Assembly (NCBI RefSeq): GCF_041435015.1
Contig: NZ_CP107989.1
Coordinates: 1,426,001-1,490,000, forward strand
Reading direction: 5' to 3'
DNA from: Streptomyces canus
GTDB taxonomy: Bacteria > Actinomycetota > Actinomycetes > Streptomycetales > Streptomycetaceae
DNA: 64,000 bases
Of the stretch, positions 42,867-52,478 are shown piece by piece; position 1 is the stretch's first letter; every line of letters begins with the position of its first letter. The translations under genes were made by a program, and so were the position numbers. The notes beneath the pieces were generated by a model. It searched no databases. It was not told the DNA's origin and saw only the letters and a program-made list of their open reading frames with translations.

Positions 42867-44681
42867 TCAGTGCAACTCGACCTCCACGGGCTCGTCTTCG
42901 AGGAAGCCGCCCGACTGGTGGTGCCACAGCTTGGCGTACGGGCCGTCCAGCGCGAGCAGTTCCTGGTGACTGCCCTGTTCGACGATCCGACCGCGGTCGA
43001 GGACGACGAGCTGGTCCATGCCCGCGACCGTGCTCAGCCGGTGCGCCACCACGAGCGCCGTCCGCCCCTCCATGAGCCGCCACAGCGCCTCCTGGACCAG
43101 GATCTCGCTCTCCGAGTCCAGGGCGCTGGTGGCCTCGTCGAGCAGCAGGATCGGCGCGTCCCGCAGGATCGCCCGCGCGAGGGCGACGCGCTGGCGCTGT
43201 CCGCCGGACAGTTTGACGCCGCGCTCGCCCACCAGGGTCTCGAAGCCCTCCGGCAGCGCGTCGGCGAACTCCGTGACGTGTGCCGCCTCGGCCGCGCGGC
43301 GGATCTCGGCCTCGGTGGCGTCGGGCCGGGCGAAGGCGATGTTGTCCCGCAGGGTGCGGTGGAACATCGCCGGGTCCTGCGGCACATAGGCCATCAGACC
43401 GCGCAGGTCGGTCTGGCGCAGTCTGCTGATGTCCTGTCCGCCGACCAGGATCCGGCCGCCGTCGATGTCCTGCATCCGCAGCAGCAGCCGGGTGAGTGTG
43501 GTCTTGCCGCCGCCGGACCGGCCGACGAGCCCCACCTTCGTCCCGCCGGGCACGAACAGGTCGAGGCCCTCGAAGAGCAGCTCCGCACCTGTGTGGGCGA
43601 AGTTCACCCGCTCGAATCGGACGTCGGCCTTCCCGGGCAGCAGCGGCTCGGGCGCGGGCGGGTCGAGCACCGTCGGCGGAGTCAGCAGCAGCTCGGTGAA
43701 CTGCGCGGCCTCCGTCATCGAGCTCTCCAGGCGACGGTAGATCTGGTTGAACTCGAACATGATCCGGGTCGCGTTGGAGTAGTAGGTGAAGGCGACCACG
43801 ACCGCCTCCACACCGTGGCTGCCTCCGCCGAGCGTGACCGCGAGGAGCAGGCCCAGCGCGTTGGTCAGCACGGACATCGGCGCCACGAAGGTGTCGATGC
43901 GCAGGTTGCCGTAGTCCCACGACCGGAGCGTGAGCCGGCGTGAGGTCGCGACGCGGGAGCGGTGTTCGGCGGCCTCGCGTGCCTCGGCGCCGAACGCACG
44001 GACGGTGTCCATGTTCATCAGGCTGTCGGCGACGTGTCCGGAGACCCGCGCGACCGCCGCCTCGCGCTCGGCGACCAGCGCCTGGCGGCGCCGGATGAGG
44101 GGTGCCGCGCACAGCGCGGTCACCGCGATCATCGTCAACAGGCCGACGACGAGCAGCGGTTCGTAGCGCCACAGCACCACCGAGCCGAACAGCAGCGGTA
44201 CGACGTTGCCCACGACCTGGAACGCCAGGGTGTCGACGAACGGCTCGAAACGGGTGGCGAAGCTCAGGACGCGCTTGGTGAGGGACCCGGCGAAGTTGTC
44301 ATGGAAGAACGTGGCGTCCTTGGCGAACAGTTCGTCCATTCCGATCACGTACAGATGCTCGATGCCAAGGGCGTCGAGACGGTTCATACAGTGCAGGGCG
44401 ACTCGCCACAGCGCCTCCGCGAGCAGCAGGACACCGGCGAAACCCAGGACGTACGGGAGTGCCGACCCGGCGGTCAGTTCGGCACCGTCGGCGATGTCGC
44501 CGGCGAGCCTCGCGACGATCAGCGGGGCGATGTAGTTGAGGCCGATGCCGCCCAGCGCGAACAGCACCATGGCGGGAACCGTCAGCCGGCGGAGCCGGGC
44601 CAACTCCCGTCCGTAGTAACGAAGCGCGAGGAGCACCGCGCCCCTGCGCGGCGTGATCTTCTCCAGCTCAGGTGTGTGCAT
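42867..44681 (-). CDS. ABC exporter, fused membrane and ATPase half-transporter
   Basis: The 604-residue protein has six helices in an ABC-B type membrane domain and then an ATPase. The ATPase has GRSGGGKTTLTRLLLR (Walker A), the Q-loop YVPQDPAMFHRTL, signature LSGGQRQR and ILLLDEATSALDSESE. The histidine loop is VVAHRLST. MsbA/lipid or drug export is the usual role and it would act as a homodimer. It is convergent with the propeller gene and divergent from the GH59 gene. Confidence 0.88.
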   Translation of the reverse strand: MHTPELEKITPRRGAVLLALRYYGRELARLRRLTVPAMVLFALGGIGLNYIAPLIVARLAGDIADGAELTAGSALPYVLGFAGVLLLAEALWRVALHCMNRLDALGIEHLYVIGMDELFAKDATFFHDNFAGSLTKRVLSFATRFEPFVDTLAFQVVGNVVPLLFGSVVLWRYEPLLVVGLLTMIAVTALCAAPLIRRRQALVAEREAAVARVSGHVADSLMNMDTVRAFGAEAREAAEHRSRVATSRRLTLRSWDYGNLRIDTFVAPMSVLTNALGLLLAVTLGGGSHGVEAVVVAFTYYSNATRIMFEFNQIYRRLESSMTEAAQFTELLLTPPTVLDPPAPEPLLPGKADVRFERVNFAHTGAELLFEGLDLFVPGGTKVGLVGRSGGGKTTLTRLLLRMQDIDGGRILVGGQDISRLRQTDLRGLMAYVPQDPAMFHRTLRDNIAFARPDATEAEIRRAAEAAHVTEFADALPEGFETLVGERGVKLSGGQRQRVALARAILRDAPILLLDEATSALDSESEILVQEALWRLMEGRTALVVAHRLSTVAGMDQLVVLDRGRIVEQGSHQELLALDGPYAKLWHHQSGGFLEDEPVEVELH

Positions 44682-44812
44682 CCTAACCCTGTGTGTATGG
44701 GGCGTAGCGGTCCGAGTTCGGCAGTGTCCCGCGACGGCACCTTCGCGGTCCACGCGTTTTTCGGCAGGTCACACCCCCCGGGGACGGTCACATCCCGAGT
44801 GACGCAAGGGGA

Positions 44813-44842
44813 TTGACGTAGAAAGCGCTTGCCGCCTACGGT
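44813..44842 (+). promoter_or_regulatory. HrdB-type promoter with LacI-type operator in the spacer
   Basis: TTGACG (44813-44818) and TACGGT (44837-44842) are 18 bp apart, a good -35/-10 pair. Within the spacer, AAAGCGCTTG (44822-44831) carries the palindrome AAGCGCTT typical of LacI/CcpA-like operators. The predicted start of transcription is near the ATG at 44850, so the mRNA is probably leaderless. Confidence 0.65.
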
Positions 44843-44849
44843 CCCCCGA

Positions 44850-47810
44850 ATGGGTATGCAGCGAAGATTCGGCTGGGCGTCCCTCGCCGCGGCGACCACC
44901 ATGGCACTGGCGGCAGGAGTGACCGCGGCGCCCGCCGCCCACTCCGCGGACGACCCCGTGCAGATCGTGGTCGACGGGAACGACGTACGCGCGGACAACG
45001 TGAACGGCCTGACCTACAAGGGCCTCGGCCTGCTCAGCTGCAACAGCACGAGCAATCTGCTGATGGACTACAAGGCGGAGCACCCCGAACGGTACTGGCA
45101 GCTCATCAGGGTCCTGTTCGGCGGGAAGAGCCCCCTGATCAACCACGTCAAGATCGAGATGGGTTCGGACACCAACACCTCCACCGGTTCCGATCCCGCG
45201 ACGATGCGCACCCGCGACGAACTCGCCGACGCGTCCCGCTCCCCCGGCTTCCAACTCGCCGCCGACGCCAAGACGGTCAACCCGAGGCTCAAGGTGTCGA
45301 TCCTGCGCTGGGTGATGCCCCAGTGGGTGCAGAGCGAGTGGAACAAGGGCACCGGCACCGACGAGATGTACCGGTGGTACAAGGAGACGATCCTCGACGC
45401 GTACCAGAAGTACGGGTACATGGTCGACTACGTGAATCCGGACACCAACGAAACCCAGAAACCGGACATCTCCTTCATCAAGTGGTACAAGAGCACGCTG
45501 GCGAACGACACCGAATTCAGCGATTCACGCTATGGCCTGACTGCCCGTCAGCAGAAGTCGGCCGCGAAGGCGTACCACGACATCAAGATCGTCGCCTCGG
45601 ACGAGAACACCACGAAGAACATCGGCCCGGCGATGCTCACGGACACCGAGCTGTTCGGCATGGTCGACGCGGTGGGCTACCACTACACCACCGACGACCG
45701 GCTCGACGGCACGTCGGACAGCGCCACCTACCGGCCGTACACGAAGCTGGCGACCGGCGACAACACCTACGGTCAGGACAAGGAGGTCTGGTACAGCGAG
45801 GGCGTCGGCTCCTTCGGCTGGACGGACTACCGGGTCTCCAACACCGAGGGGCCGGGCGGCGCGAGCACGGGCATCGGCGGTGTGCAGAGCGCCCTCGACG
45901 TCGCCAACCGCTCCGTGAAGAGCTACGCCAACTCCAAGCGGACGCACTACATCTTCCAGCCGGCGATCGGGTCCTTCTACGAGGGCGCGCAGTACAGCCA
46001 CAAGGAGCTGGTCAGCGCCCGTGACCCGTGGTCGGGGAGCATCCATTACGACGCCGCCGTGTATGTGATGCAGCACTTCACCCAGTTCGCGAAGACCGGC
46101 TGGGAGAACGACACCAACACGGCCGGCATCTGGCGCACCGTGCCCGAGGCGAGCTACAGCGGCGTCAGCGGCACCGAGAACGTCGACGGCTCGAACGGCG
46201 CCCCCAGCTACATGACGCTCGCCGACCCGGCGAAAAAGGACTTCTCGACGATCGCCGTCAACGACAGCGACCGGACGAAGAGTTACCGCATCAAGGCCGA
46301 GAACATGGCCCTGGGCGGCGATCCCACCATGGAGGTCTGGGAGACCCGCGCGGCGGACCCCGGCCAGGCCTACGACGCCAACTTCAAGCATCTGGCCGCG
46401 CAGATCCGGCCCGACAGCGACGGCTACTACACCTACACCGTCCAGCCGCGCTCGATCGTCACGTTCACCACCCTCGACCGCAGCTCCGACAAGGCGACGA
46501 AACAGCGCCTTCCGGAGTCCGCCGCCCGCACGGTCCTCGACACCGACGTGGCCGGCAAGAGACACGACACCCACGACAGCGTCCTGTATGCCGACGACTT
46601 CGGGTACAAGGAGGAGGGCCGGGTCCAGGTCGGCACGGACAACGGCGCCCGCAAGGTCTCCCAGTCGTACCTCGCCTCCCGTGGCAACCAGCCCCGTTAC
46701 CTGGTCGACCAGACCGGCGCCTGGGAGGTCGGCAAGGGGCCGAGCGGCGACAACGTGCTGTACCAGTACCTGGACCAGTCCATGAAGGACACCGGCGCCT
46801 GGAACCGGAACACCCCCAACACCACGGTCGGCGACTTCCGTTGGGAGAACTACCGGGCCTCGGTCGATGTCTCCTTCCCGGACCCGGCCGGCGGCCTCGC
46901 CACCCTGGGCGTACGCCAGCAGAAAGGCATGGCCGCGACCGACGCCGCGTACAGCGTCGGGATCGGCCCGAGCGGGAGCTGGACCTTTTACCGGTACGGC
47001 ACGGCGCTGCGGACCGGGACGGTCGCCGCGTCCGACGGCTACCGCCTCGCCGTCGAGGCCAAGGGCGCGACCGTCACCGCGTACGTCGACGGCCAGGCCG
47101 TCGCCGGCTACCAGGACCCGACGCCGGTGACCGAGGGCCGCGTCAAGCTCGGCACCGATTTCCACACGACCGCGTTCGACAACCTGCGGGTCGAGAAGGT
47201 CGCCGGCTACACCCCGTACGCCACCACGCTGACCGACAACATGGACGGCTCGGTCGCCTACGAGGGCACCTGGAGCCGGAACGCCTCCCTCGGCGACGCG
47301 ATGAACTGGTACCGCTCGACGTCGACCAGCGCCACCGCGGGGGCGACCGTCACCGTCCCGTTCCGCGGCACGGGCATCGACGTCATCGGCGGCAACGACG
47401 GAAGTGCCGTCCTCGACGTCCTGGTGGACAGCCGGCCCGTCGCCCGGAACGCGAGGACCACCGCCACCGACAAGCGTCAGGCGACGTACTCGCTCCGCGG
47501 CCTGCCCGACGGCAGACACACGGCGACGTTCACCCTCAGGTCCGGGAAGATCGTGCTCGACGCGTTCACCGCACTCTCCGGCGACGTGGACGGGCCGGTC
47601 GACACGACTCCGCTCCGGACCGCCCTGGACGCGGTGGGCTCCCCGGACCGGAGCGACTACACGGCCGACTCCTGGGCCGACTTCGCCACCGCACGCACGG
47701 CCGCCAGAGCCGCGGTGCGCGGGCAGAAGGGCCTCGACGTCCTCGGCGTCGGCCAGCTCGCGAGCAGGCTCGTGGATGCCTACGACAGGCTGGTCCGCAC
47801 GGAGCCCTGA
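44850..47810 (+). CDS. Secreted GH59-like glycoside hydrolase (galactocerebrosidase family)
   Basis: The 986-residue precursor has a signal peptide ending near residue 33. Its N-terminal part matches GH59: YKGLGLLSCNSTSNLLMDY, HVKIEMGSDTNTSTGSDPATM, the acid/base Glu201 in VNPDTNET and nucleophile Glu317 in VWYSEGVGSFGW. C-terminal beta-sandwich domains (about residues 600-760) include LFP-like repeats, and a final about 70 residues are helical. The substrate is unproven; galactosides are expected. It is preceded by a promoter with a LacI-type operator and no Shine-Dalgarno. Confidence 0.8.
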   Translation: MGMQRRFGWASLAAATTMALAAGVTAAPAAHSADDPVQIVVDGNDVRADNVNGLTYKGLGLLSCNSTSNLLMDYKAEHPERYWQLIRVLFGGKSPLINHVKIEMGSDTNTSTGSDPATMRTRDELADASRSPGFQLAADAKTVNPRLKVSILRWVMPQWVQSEWNKGTGTDEMYRWYKETILDAYQKYGYMVDYVNPDTNETQKPDISFIKWYKSTLANDTEFSDSRYGLTARQQKSAAKAYHDIKIVASDENTTKNIGPAMLTDTELFGMVDAVGYHYTTDDRLDGTSDSATYRPYTKLATGDNTYGQDKEVWYSEGVGSFGWTDYRVSNTEGPGGASTGIGGVQSALDVANRSVKSYANSKRTHYIFQPAIGSFYEGAQYSHKELVSARDPWSGSIHYDAAVYVMQHFTQFAKTGWENDTNTAGIWRTVPEASYSGVSGTENVDGSNGAPSYMTLADPAKKDFSTIAVNDSDRTKSYRIKAENMALGGDPTMEVWETRAADPGQAYDANFKHLAAQIRPDSDGYYTYTVQPRSIVTFTTLDRSSDKATKQRLPESAARTVLDTDVAGKRHDTHDSVLYADDFGYKEEGRVQVGTDNGARKVSQSYLASRGNQPRYLVDQTGAWEVGKGPSGDNVLYQYLDQSMKDTGAWNRNTPNTTVGDFRWENYRASVDVSFPDPAGGLATLGVRQQKGMAATDAAYSVGIGPSGSWTFYRYGTALRTGTVAASDGYRLAVEAKGATVTAYVDGQAVAGYQDPTPVTEGRVKLGTDFHTTAFDNLRVEKVAGYTPYATTLTDNMDGSVAYEGTWSRNASLGDAMNWYRSTSTSATAGATVTVPFRGTGIDVIGGNDGSAVLDVLVDSRPVARNARTTATDKRQATYSLRGLPDGRHTATFTLRSGKIVLDAFTALSGDVDGPVDTTPLRTALDAVGSPDRSDYTADSWADFATARTAARAAVRGQKGLDVLGVGQLASRLVDAYDRLVRTEP

Positions 47811-47818
47811 CGACGCCA

Positions 47819-47852
47819 CCGGCGGGCCCGTCCCTTCGGGCGGACCCGCCGG
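47819..47852. terminator. GC-rich hairpin after the GH59 gene
   Basis: CCGGCGGG (47819-47826) pairs with CCCGCCGG (47845-47852), and the inner CCC and GGG around a TTC loop extend the stem. It starts 8 bp after the stop codon. Confidence 0.75.
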
Positions 47853-48000
47853 CCAGGGGCAGCGAGGGGGAACCTGCGAAGGCGTCGTCCCGGCATCGAT
47901 TCAGTACCGGTTCCTCACCTGCCGTCCACAACCTCCCGCGTCGCTCCCGAAGATAACCTGGTCTGCGGTAACTCCGGGGGAGGGGGACGAGTTGGGGTGG

Positions 48001-49797
48001 ATGGGCGACCGGGGCTCGGCACGGTCGGGCTCGTTGGAGGACGCCGACGAACGCCGTCGGCTGTCCACACTGGATCTGGTGGGGCTCGCCGCCGGCGGTG
48101 TCGTGGGTTCCGGGTGGCTGCTGGCGGCCGGTAAAGCCCACTGGGCGGCCGGTGACAACGCCGTGTGGGCCTGGGCGGCCGGCGGAGCGCTGATGCTGCT
48201 GATAGCGGCCGTGATGGTCGAACTGGGCATCGCCGTCCCCAAGACGGGCGGCCTGATCTTCCTCCCCCTGCAGGCCGCGGGCCCGCTGGTGGCCACGGTC
48301 GTGGCCGCCGGGCTGTGGATCGTGTACGCGGTGAATCCGGCCAGCGAGGCGGTGGCCATGGTGCACGGACTGGCGTACTGGTTCCCGTCGTTGCTGCGGA
48401 ACGGGGAGGCGCTGAGGAACGTCGCCGCGCCCACCCCGCAGAGCATGGAACACGCCTACGACTTCTCCATGACCGGCGTCCTGTGGGCTGTGGTGTTCAT
48501 GGCGCTGATCGTCGGGCTCAACCTGCTGCCGCCGCGCCGGCTGATCAGGCTGAACCTCTTCATCACCATGGTGAAGGTCCTGGTGCCGGTGCTGATCATC
48601 GTCTGTCTGGGGTTCGCCGCGTTCGACGCCGCCGAGAGCTGCAAGCCGGAGCAGGTCTGGTACCTCAGCGGGCGCTCGGGAACCGCCGAGCACCTGCAGA
48701 GCCAGGCCGGGCACCTGTCGCCGCTGTACGTGGTCCTGGGCGGCGCCGTCATCTACGCGTACATCGGCTTCCAGGCGCCGCTCGACTTCGCCGGCAACGT
48801 CAAACGGCGGGGCATGGGCGAGGCGGCGCGGCTGCGCTGGGCGGTGTACGGCACGCTCGTCGGCGCGTTCGTGCTGTACACGGCGCTGCAGTACGTGTTC
48901 GGCAGGCACTGCCAGGGGCTCACCGGGAACATGCTCGAATCGCCGTACTCCCAGTTCGCCGCGGCGGCGACGCTGACCTGGCTGGCCTGGCTGATCCGGG
49001 TGAACGCGGTGCTGTCGCCGATGGGGTCAGGCCTCGTCTTCACCCACGCCCTGACCCGTGAGGTCGCTGCCCTCAGCCGCGCCCACCTCACCCACCGCGG
49101 GCTGCAGACGGCGCGCCGGGCGTCGTTCCGGTTCCGGGACGGCGAGATCGACGCGTACTGGATGATCCTGCTGGTCAACTTCGCGATAGGGCTGGCGATG
49201 CTCGTCGTGGTGCGGGGCAACTGGGAGGAACTGGTCACCCTCAACAGCGTCCCGACGCTGGTCGTGTACGCCACGCCGGGCGTCGTCCTGGTGGCGCTGA
49301 AACTGCCCGGGTTCGGGCGCACGCGCCGGATGGTGCACCTGACGCTCTCCGCCACCGCGTTCGTCGCGATCGCCGTCGTGATGCTCGAGGCGGGGTGGCC
49401 CAACGTGTGGCGGGGCATGGCCGCCGTGGGAATCGGCTCGGCGCTGCTGCTCGGGCTCCCCTGGCTGGCCAGACGCGATCTGCCCTTCATAGGAGGCCTG
49501 TTCAGGCGCTACGACGCCCGGGACCACGTCTCTCGCTTCGCCACCCGCGGGGACCCGGCGGTACGACCGGTGCTGCTGTTCCTCGCGCACTGGGCGGTGA
49601 TCGTGTCGTGCACACTGCTGCGGGACGTCCTGAGCGAGGATCTGGCCATAGTGCCGCAGCTGATCGTGGCCCTGTCGGCGGCTGTCGTCTTCCCGCTGCT
49701 GGTCCGGGCCTGCCGACGCTACATGGACAGAGTGCCGCCCACCCTGCCCGTGCCCCGCCGTGAACCTCAGGAAGTGCCCGTCACCGCAGGGACTTGA
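48001..49797 (+). CDS. APC-superfamily amino acid permease
   Basis: The 598-residue protein has 12 or more hydrophobic helices. The start LSTLDLVGLAAGGVVGSGWLLAAGKA corresponds to helix 1 with the unwound GSGW motif. VYAYIGFQAPLDFAGNVKR is the conserved helix 6-7 region. ATG 48001 is chosen; TTG 47992 behind AGGGGG is an alternative. The substrate is not evident. The 3' end overlaps the convergent helical-repeat gene by 17 bp. Confidence 0.82.
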   Translation: MGDRGSARSGSLEDADERRRLSTLDLVGLAAGGVVGSGWLLAAGKAHWAAGDNAVWAWAAGGALMLLIAAVMVELGIAVPKTGGLIFLPLQAAGPLVATVVAAGLWIVYAVNPASEAVAMVHGLAYWFPSLLRNGEALRNVAAPTPQSMEHAYDFSMTGVLWAVVFMALIVGLNLLPPRRLIRLNLFITMVKVLVPVLIIVCLGFAAFDAAESCKPEQVWYLSGRSGTAEHLQSQAGHLSPLYVVLGGAVIYAYIGFQAPLDFAGNVKRRGMGEAARLRWAVYGTLVGAFVLYTALQYVFGRHCQGLTGNMLESPYSQFAAAATLTWLAWLIRVNAVLSPMGSGLVFTHALTREVAALSRAHLTHRGLQTARRASFRFRDGEIDAYWMILLVNFAIGLAMLVVVRGNWEELVTLNSVPTLVVYATPGVVLVALKLPGFGRTRRMVHLTLSATAFVAIAVVMLEAGWPNVWRGMAAVGIGSALLLGLPWLARRDLPFIGGLFRRYDARDHVSRFATRGDPAVRPVLLFLAHWAVIVSCTLLRDVLSEDLAIVPQLIVALSAAVVFPLLVRACRRYMDRVPPTLPVPRREPQEVPVTAGT

Positions 49798-51448
49798 TGA
49801 CCCACTCCGCCGCCTCGTGCTGCTCTGCCGCCCGCAGTTCGGCCACCGCGTCATCGCGGTGGCCCACGTCCGACCAGCGGCCCACGGTGGCCCGCAGCAG
49901 CAGCTCGGCGTCCGGCAGCGGCAGTGCCAGTACCCCGCCCACGACCTGGACTACGGCGGCCGGAGTCACCAACTGCTCGTTCTCCAGGAACCGTTCGAGC
50001 AAGGTCCAGGCCTCGTCGCGCAGGTCGGCGCGGTGCAGACGGGCCGCGACGTCGGCGACGAGGGCTGCGTCGACCGTCAACCAGGTCGAGGGGTCGGAGA
50101 GTTCGCGGCAGGCCGCGTCCACCGCGGCCGAGTGGCGGGTCCGCAGCGCGCTCACGCACTCCACGAACCAGTCCCGGTCCGCGTGCGGCTCCATGACGGC
50201 CAGAGCCAGCCGGCGTCCCGCCTCGTCCGCGGCCCGGGTCCGGTCACGACTGCGCTCGACGTTGTCCAGCAGCGCCACCAGTTCGATGCCGGAGCGCCCC
50301 TCGACGCTCACGGCGGCGACGTAGCGCAGCAGCCGGGAGCACTCGGGAGCCGCGTCCTTCTCCGGCAGCCACTCGTCCAGGTGTTTCAGCTCGTCGAGGG
50401 GGCGGGGGGCGGAGCCCGGGGTGGCGGAACCCGCCACGATGTCGGCCAGCAGCTCCCGGGTGGTGCGGGTCAGGGCCGGCTCCTTGTGCCAGTACGACAC
50501 GAGCGCGGCGAGTTCCTGGACGTTCGTGTGCCCGGCCGCGTAGTGACGCACCAGGGCGCACTTGGCGGGTGAGTCCTCCTCCTTCGCCAGCAGCGCGCAG
50601 AGCTTCACCACGTGCCGGGGCCGCGTGGTGCGGCCGATGTGCTCGGCGAGGGCGTCGTGGCCGGTCCCGCGCCGGGCGACCAGCTTCGCCACCAGTCGCC
50701 GGGTCATCTCCACCTGGGTCGCGTCCGAGGCCTTCAGTCTCTCCTCGATCCAGCGCTCCAGAACCCGCCCGACCGGGCTGAGGTGCTGGAACGCGCCCGA
50801 CAGGTCGGCGATCTCCTCGCCCTCCTCGCCCGGCCCGGCGCCCGGGTCGCTGTCGGCCATCGCCCGCAAGGTCAGTTCCAGCAGCCGGTCGGCCTCACGG
50901 TCACAGCCCTCGTCGCGGAGCGCGGTGTACAGCAGTGCCTTGTCGAGGTTGGTGCGGCCGGAGCCGGGGCCCGCGAACACCTGCACGGTGCGCTCCGCGA
51001 GGTCGGACCCCCGCTCCTCCACGACCCGCACGAACACCGCCACGTCGAAGGCCGTGCGCTGGCAGGCCACGTCGTGCACGATGCTCGCGGTGATCGGGGC
51101 GCGCTCGCTGCCGGACTCCGCCTCCTGCTGCATCACGGCCAGCTCGGCGGCCTCTCCGACGGGCCGTGACAGGGCGGCCGTCGCCATCAGCATGACGCCG
51201 TCCCGCGGGTCGAAGTGGTGGGCGAGCTCGACCAGTTCGTCGACCGGACGGCGCAGCGCGAAGGCGTACAGGGCGCGCATGGCCATCGCCTCGCGATGCT
51301 CCTTGCGCATCCTGTCCAGGATGCCCATGAAGTGCCTGACCTCGGCCCGCGCGACCCAGGCGTACGCCTCGTTGAGCGACTCGGCCAGGTCCGGCTGGAA
51401 GAGGTGATGGGTGCGGCGGTCGCCCGCGGCGCTGTCGGCGCCGGTCAT
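49781..51448 (-). CDS. Helical-repeat protein of a caspase-linked gene unit (unknown function)
   Basis: The 555-residue protein is predicted as almost all helical with no signal peptide. Its repeats have the feel of TPR- or HEAT-like solenoids (for example SRLLRYVAAVSVEGRSGIELVALLDNVER and AAVDAACRELSDPSTWLTVDAALVADVAARL). No catalytic motif was seen. Its ATG overlaps the caspase gene stop (GTGA-like overlap at 51445-51448). It is the third gene of an EACC1-like/caspase unit, so a scaffold, target or sensor role is inferred. Confidence 0.6.
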   Translation of the reverse strand: MTGADSAAGDRRTHHLFQPDLAESLNEAYAWVARAEVRHFMGILDRMRKEHREAMAMRALYAFALRRPVDELVELAHHFDPRDGVMLMATAALSRPVGEAAELAVMQQEAESGSERAPITASIVHDVACQRTAFDVAVFVRVVEERGSDLAERTVQVFAGPGSGRTNLDKALLYTALRDEGCDREADRLLELTLRAMADSDPGAGPGEEGEEIADLSGAFQHLSPVGRVLERWIEERLKASDATQVEMTRRLVAKLVARRGTGHDALAEHIGRTTRPRHVVKLCALLAKEEDSPAKCALVRHYAAGHTNVQELAALVSYWHKEPALTRTTRELLADIVAGSATPGSAPRPLDELKHLDEWLPEKDAAPECSRLLRYVAAVSVEGRSGIELVALLDNVERSRDRTRAADEAGRRLALAVMEPHADRDWFVECVSALRTRHSAAVDAACRELSDPSTWLTVDAALVADVAARLHRADLRDEAWTLLERFLENEQLVTPAAVVQVVGGVLALPLPDAELLLRATVGRWSDVGHRDDAVAELRAAEQHEAAEWVIKSLR

Positions 51449-52473
51449 CCGCCGCCCAGCATCGCGGGTTCGATCTCACCCCAGTACCTGACGAAGTCGG
51501 CGGGGTCGGGCAGCAGTTCGCCGGCCTTCCGGTCGACGCGGCGTGCCAGGTCCCGGCTCTGCTCGTCCCCGGCCTTCAGTCGTACGACCACGCGGCCCGC
51601 GAGGTCGGGTCGGCGCATCAGATCGGCCAGGTTGCGCTCGCCGTTGAGGAGCAGCTCGCGCACCCATTCGTCCACCGTGCCGAGCGCGCGGGTCCGGGGC
51701 CGGCGGCCCTTGGCGTGGTTGGTGAACAGCGGGGCCGCCTCCGAGGCGTCGTTCAGCAGCATCCGCGGCGCGTGGTGCACGCCGCACTCCTGCATCCCCT
51801 CGTCGATACCGGCGCGGAGTGCGCCGAGGGTGAGGTCCTCGGGGTGCTCGGGCATGCCCTGCCCGAGCACGTTCAGCAGATGGCCGCTGAACGGTGTGCA
51901 GGTGTCGAGGGGGTGAGGCAGGTTCTGGCAGGCGCCGGCCCACGCGTTGTGCACGCTGCCGCCGACCGCGGTGAGGACGCAGGTGCCGTTGTAGCGGGTG
52001 CCGAGAGCGCCCGGCAGGGCGGACTCGGGTCCCAGGTGGGGCAGCATGCTGGAGTAACAGCAGTCCGCTATCAGCACTTTGAGGCCGGCCTTGCTCTTCC
52101 TGATCGCCCGGTACACGTACCAGGCGGACAGCCATGTCCAGGGTTCGCTGACGCGCGAGGAGCCGACCGCGAAGTGGACCTGGCCGCCGGGCACGTCCTG
52201 CCAGTAGGCGCCGTGCCCGACGTACACCACGAGCAGGGTGTCCTCCGGGCCCTCGCCGGCCGCGGCCGCCTCCTGGAGGGCGCACATCACGTCGTCGGCC
52301 GTCCGCACCTCGTCCGGCTCCAGCACCGGGGAGCGGTCGGCGGCGCCCCACCGCGGGTCCCGGGCCAGCGCGGCCCCGTAGGCACGGGCGCTCGCCTCGA
52401 TCGTCGGATAGCCCTGTATGCCGGATTCGTCACCGTATGTACCGACGCCGATCACCAGCGCCCGGGATGCCAT
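51445..52473 (-). CDS. Caspase-like peptidase (C14 family)
   Basis: The 342-residue protein has the caspase-hemoglobinase fold motifs. The strand RALVIGVGTYG comes first, the catalytic His87 lies in VVYVGHGAYW, and the catalytic Cys139 in VLIADCCYSS is preceded by Asp137. No signal peptide or transmembrane segment is present. Bacterial homologues cleave after basic or acidic residues and act in conflict or cell-death systems. The remaining C-terminal half may be regulatory. It lies between a small EACC1-like gene and the helical-repeat gene with tight spacing, so the three are probably one operon. Confidence 0.8.
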   Translation of the reverse strand: MASRALVIGVGTYGDESGIQGYPTIEASARAYGAALARDPRWGAADRSPVLEPDEVRTADDVMCALQEAAAAGEGPEDTLLVVYVGHGAYWQDVPGGQVHFAVGSSRVSEPWTWLSAWYVYRAIRKSKAGLKVLIADCCYSSMLPHLGPESALPGALGTRYNGTCVLTAVGGSVHNAWAGACQNLPHPLDTCTPFSGHLLNVLGQGMPEHPEDLTLGALRAGIDEGMQECGVHHAPRMLLNDASEAAPLFTNHAKGRRPRTRALGTVDEWVRELLLNGERNLADLMRRPDLAGRVVVRLKAGDEQSRDLARRVDRKAGELLPDPADFVRYWGEIEPAMLGGG

Positions 52474-52478
52474 GCCGG

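Noticed and set aside
45525..47819. A 764-codon frame opposite the GH59 gene
   Set aside because: It is the antisense shadow of a gene with family motifs and a signal peptide; no ribosome site or domain is seen.
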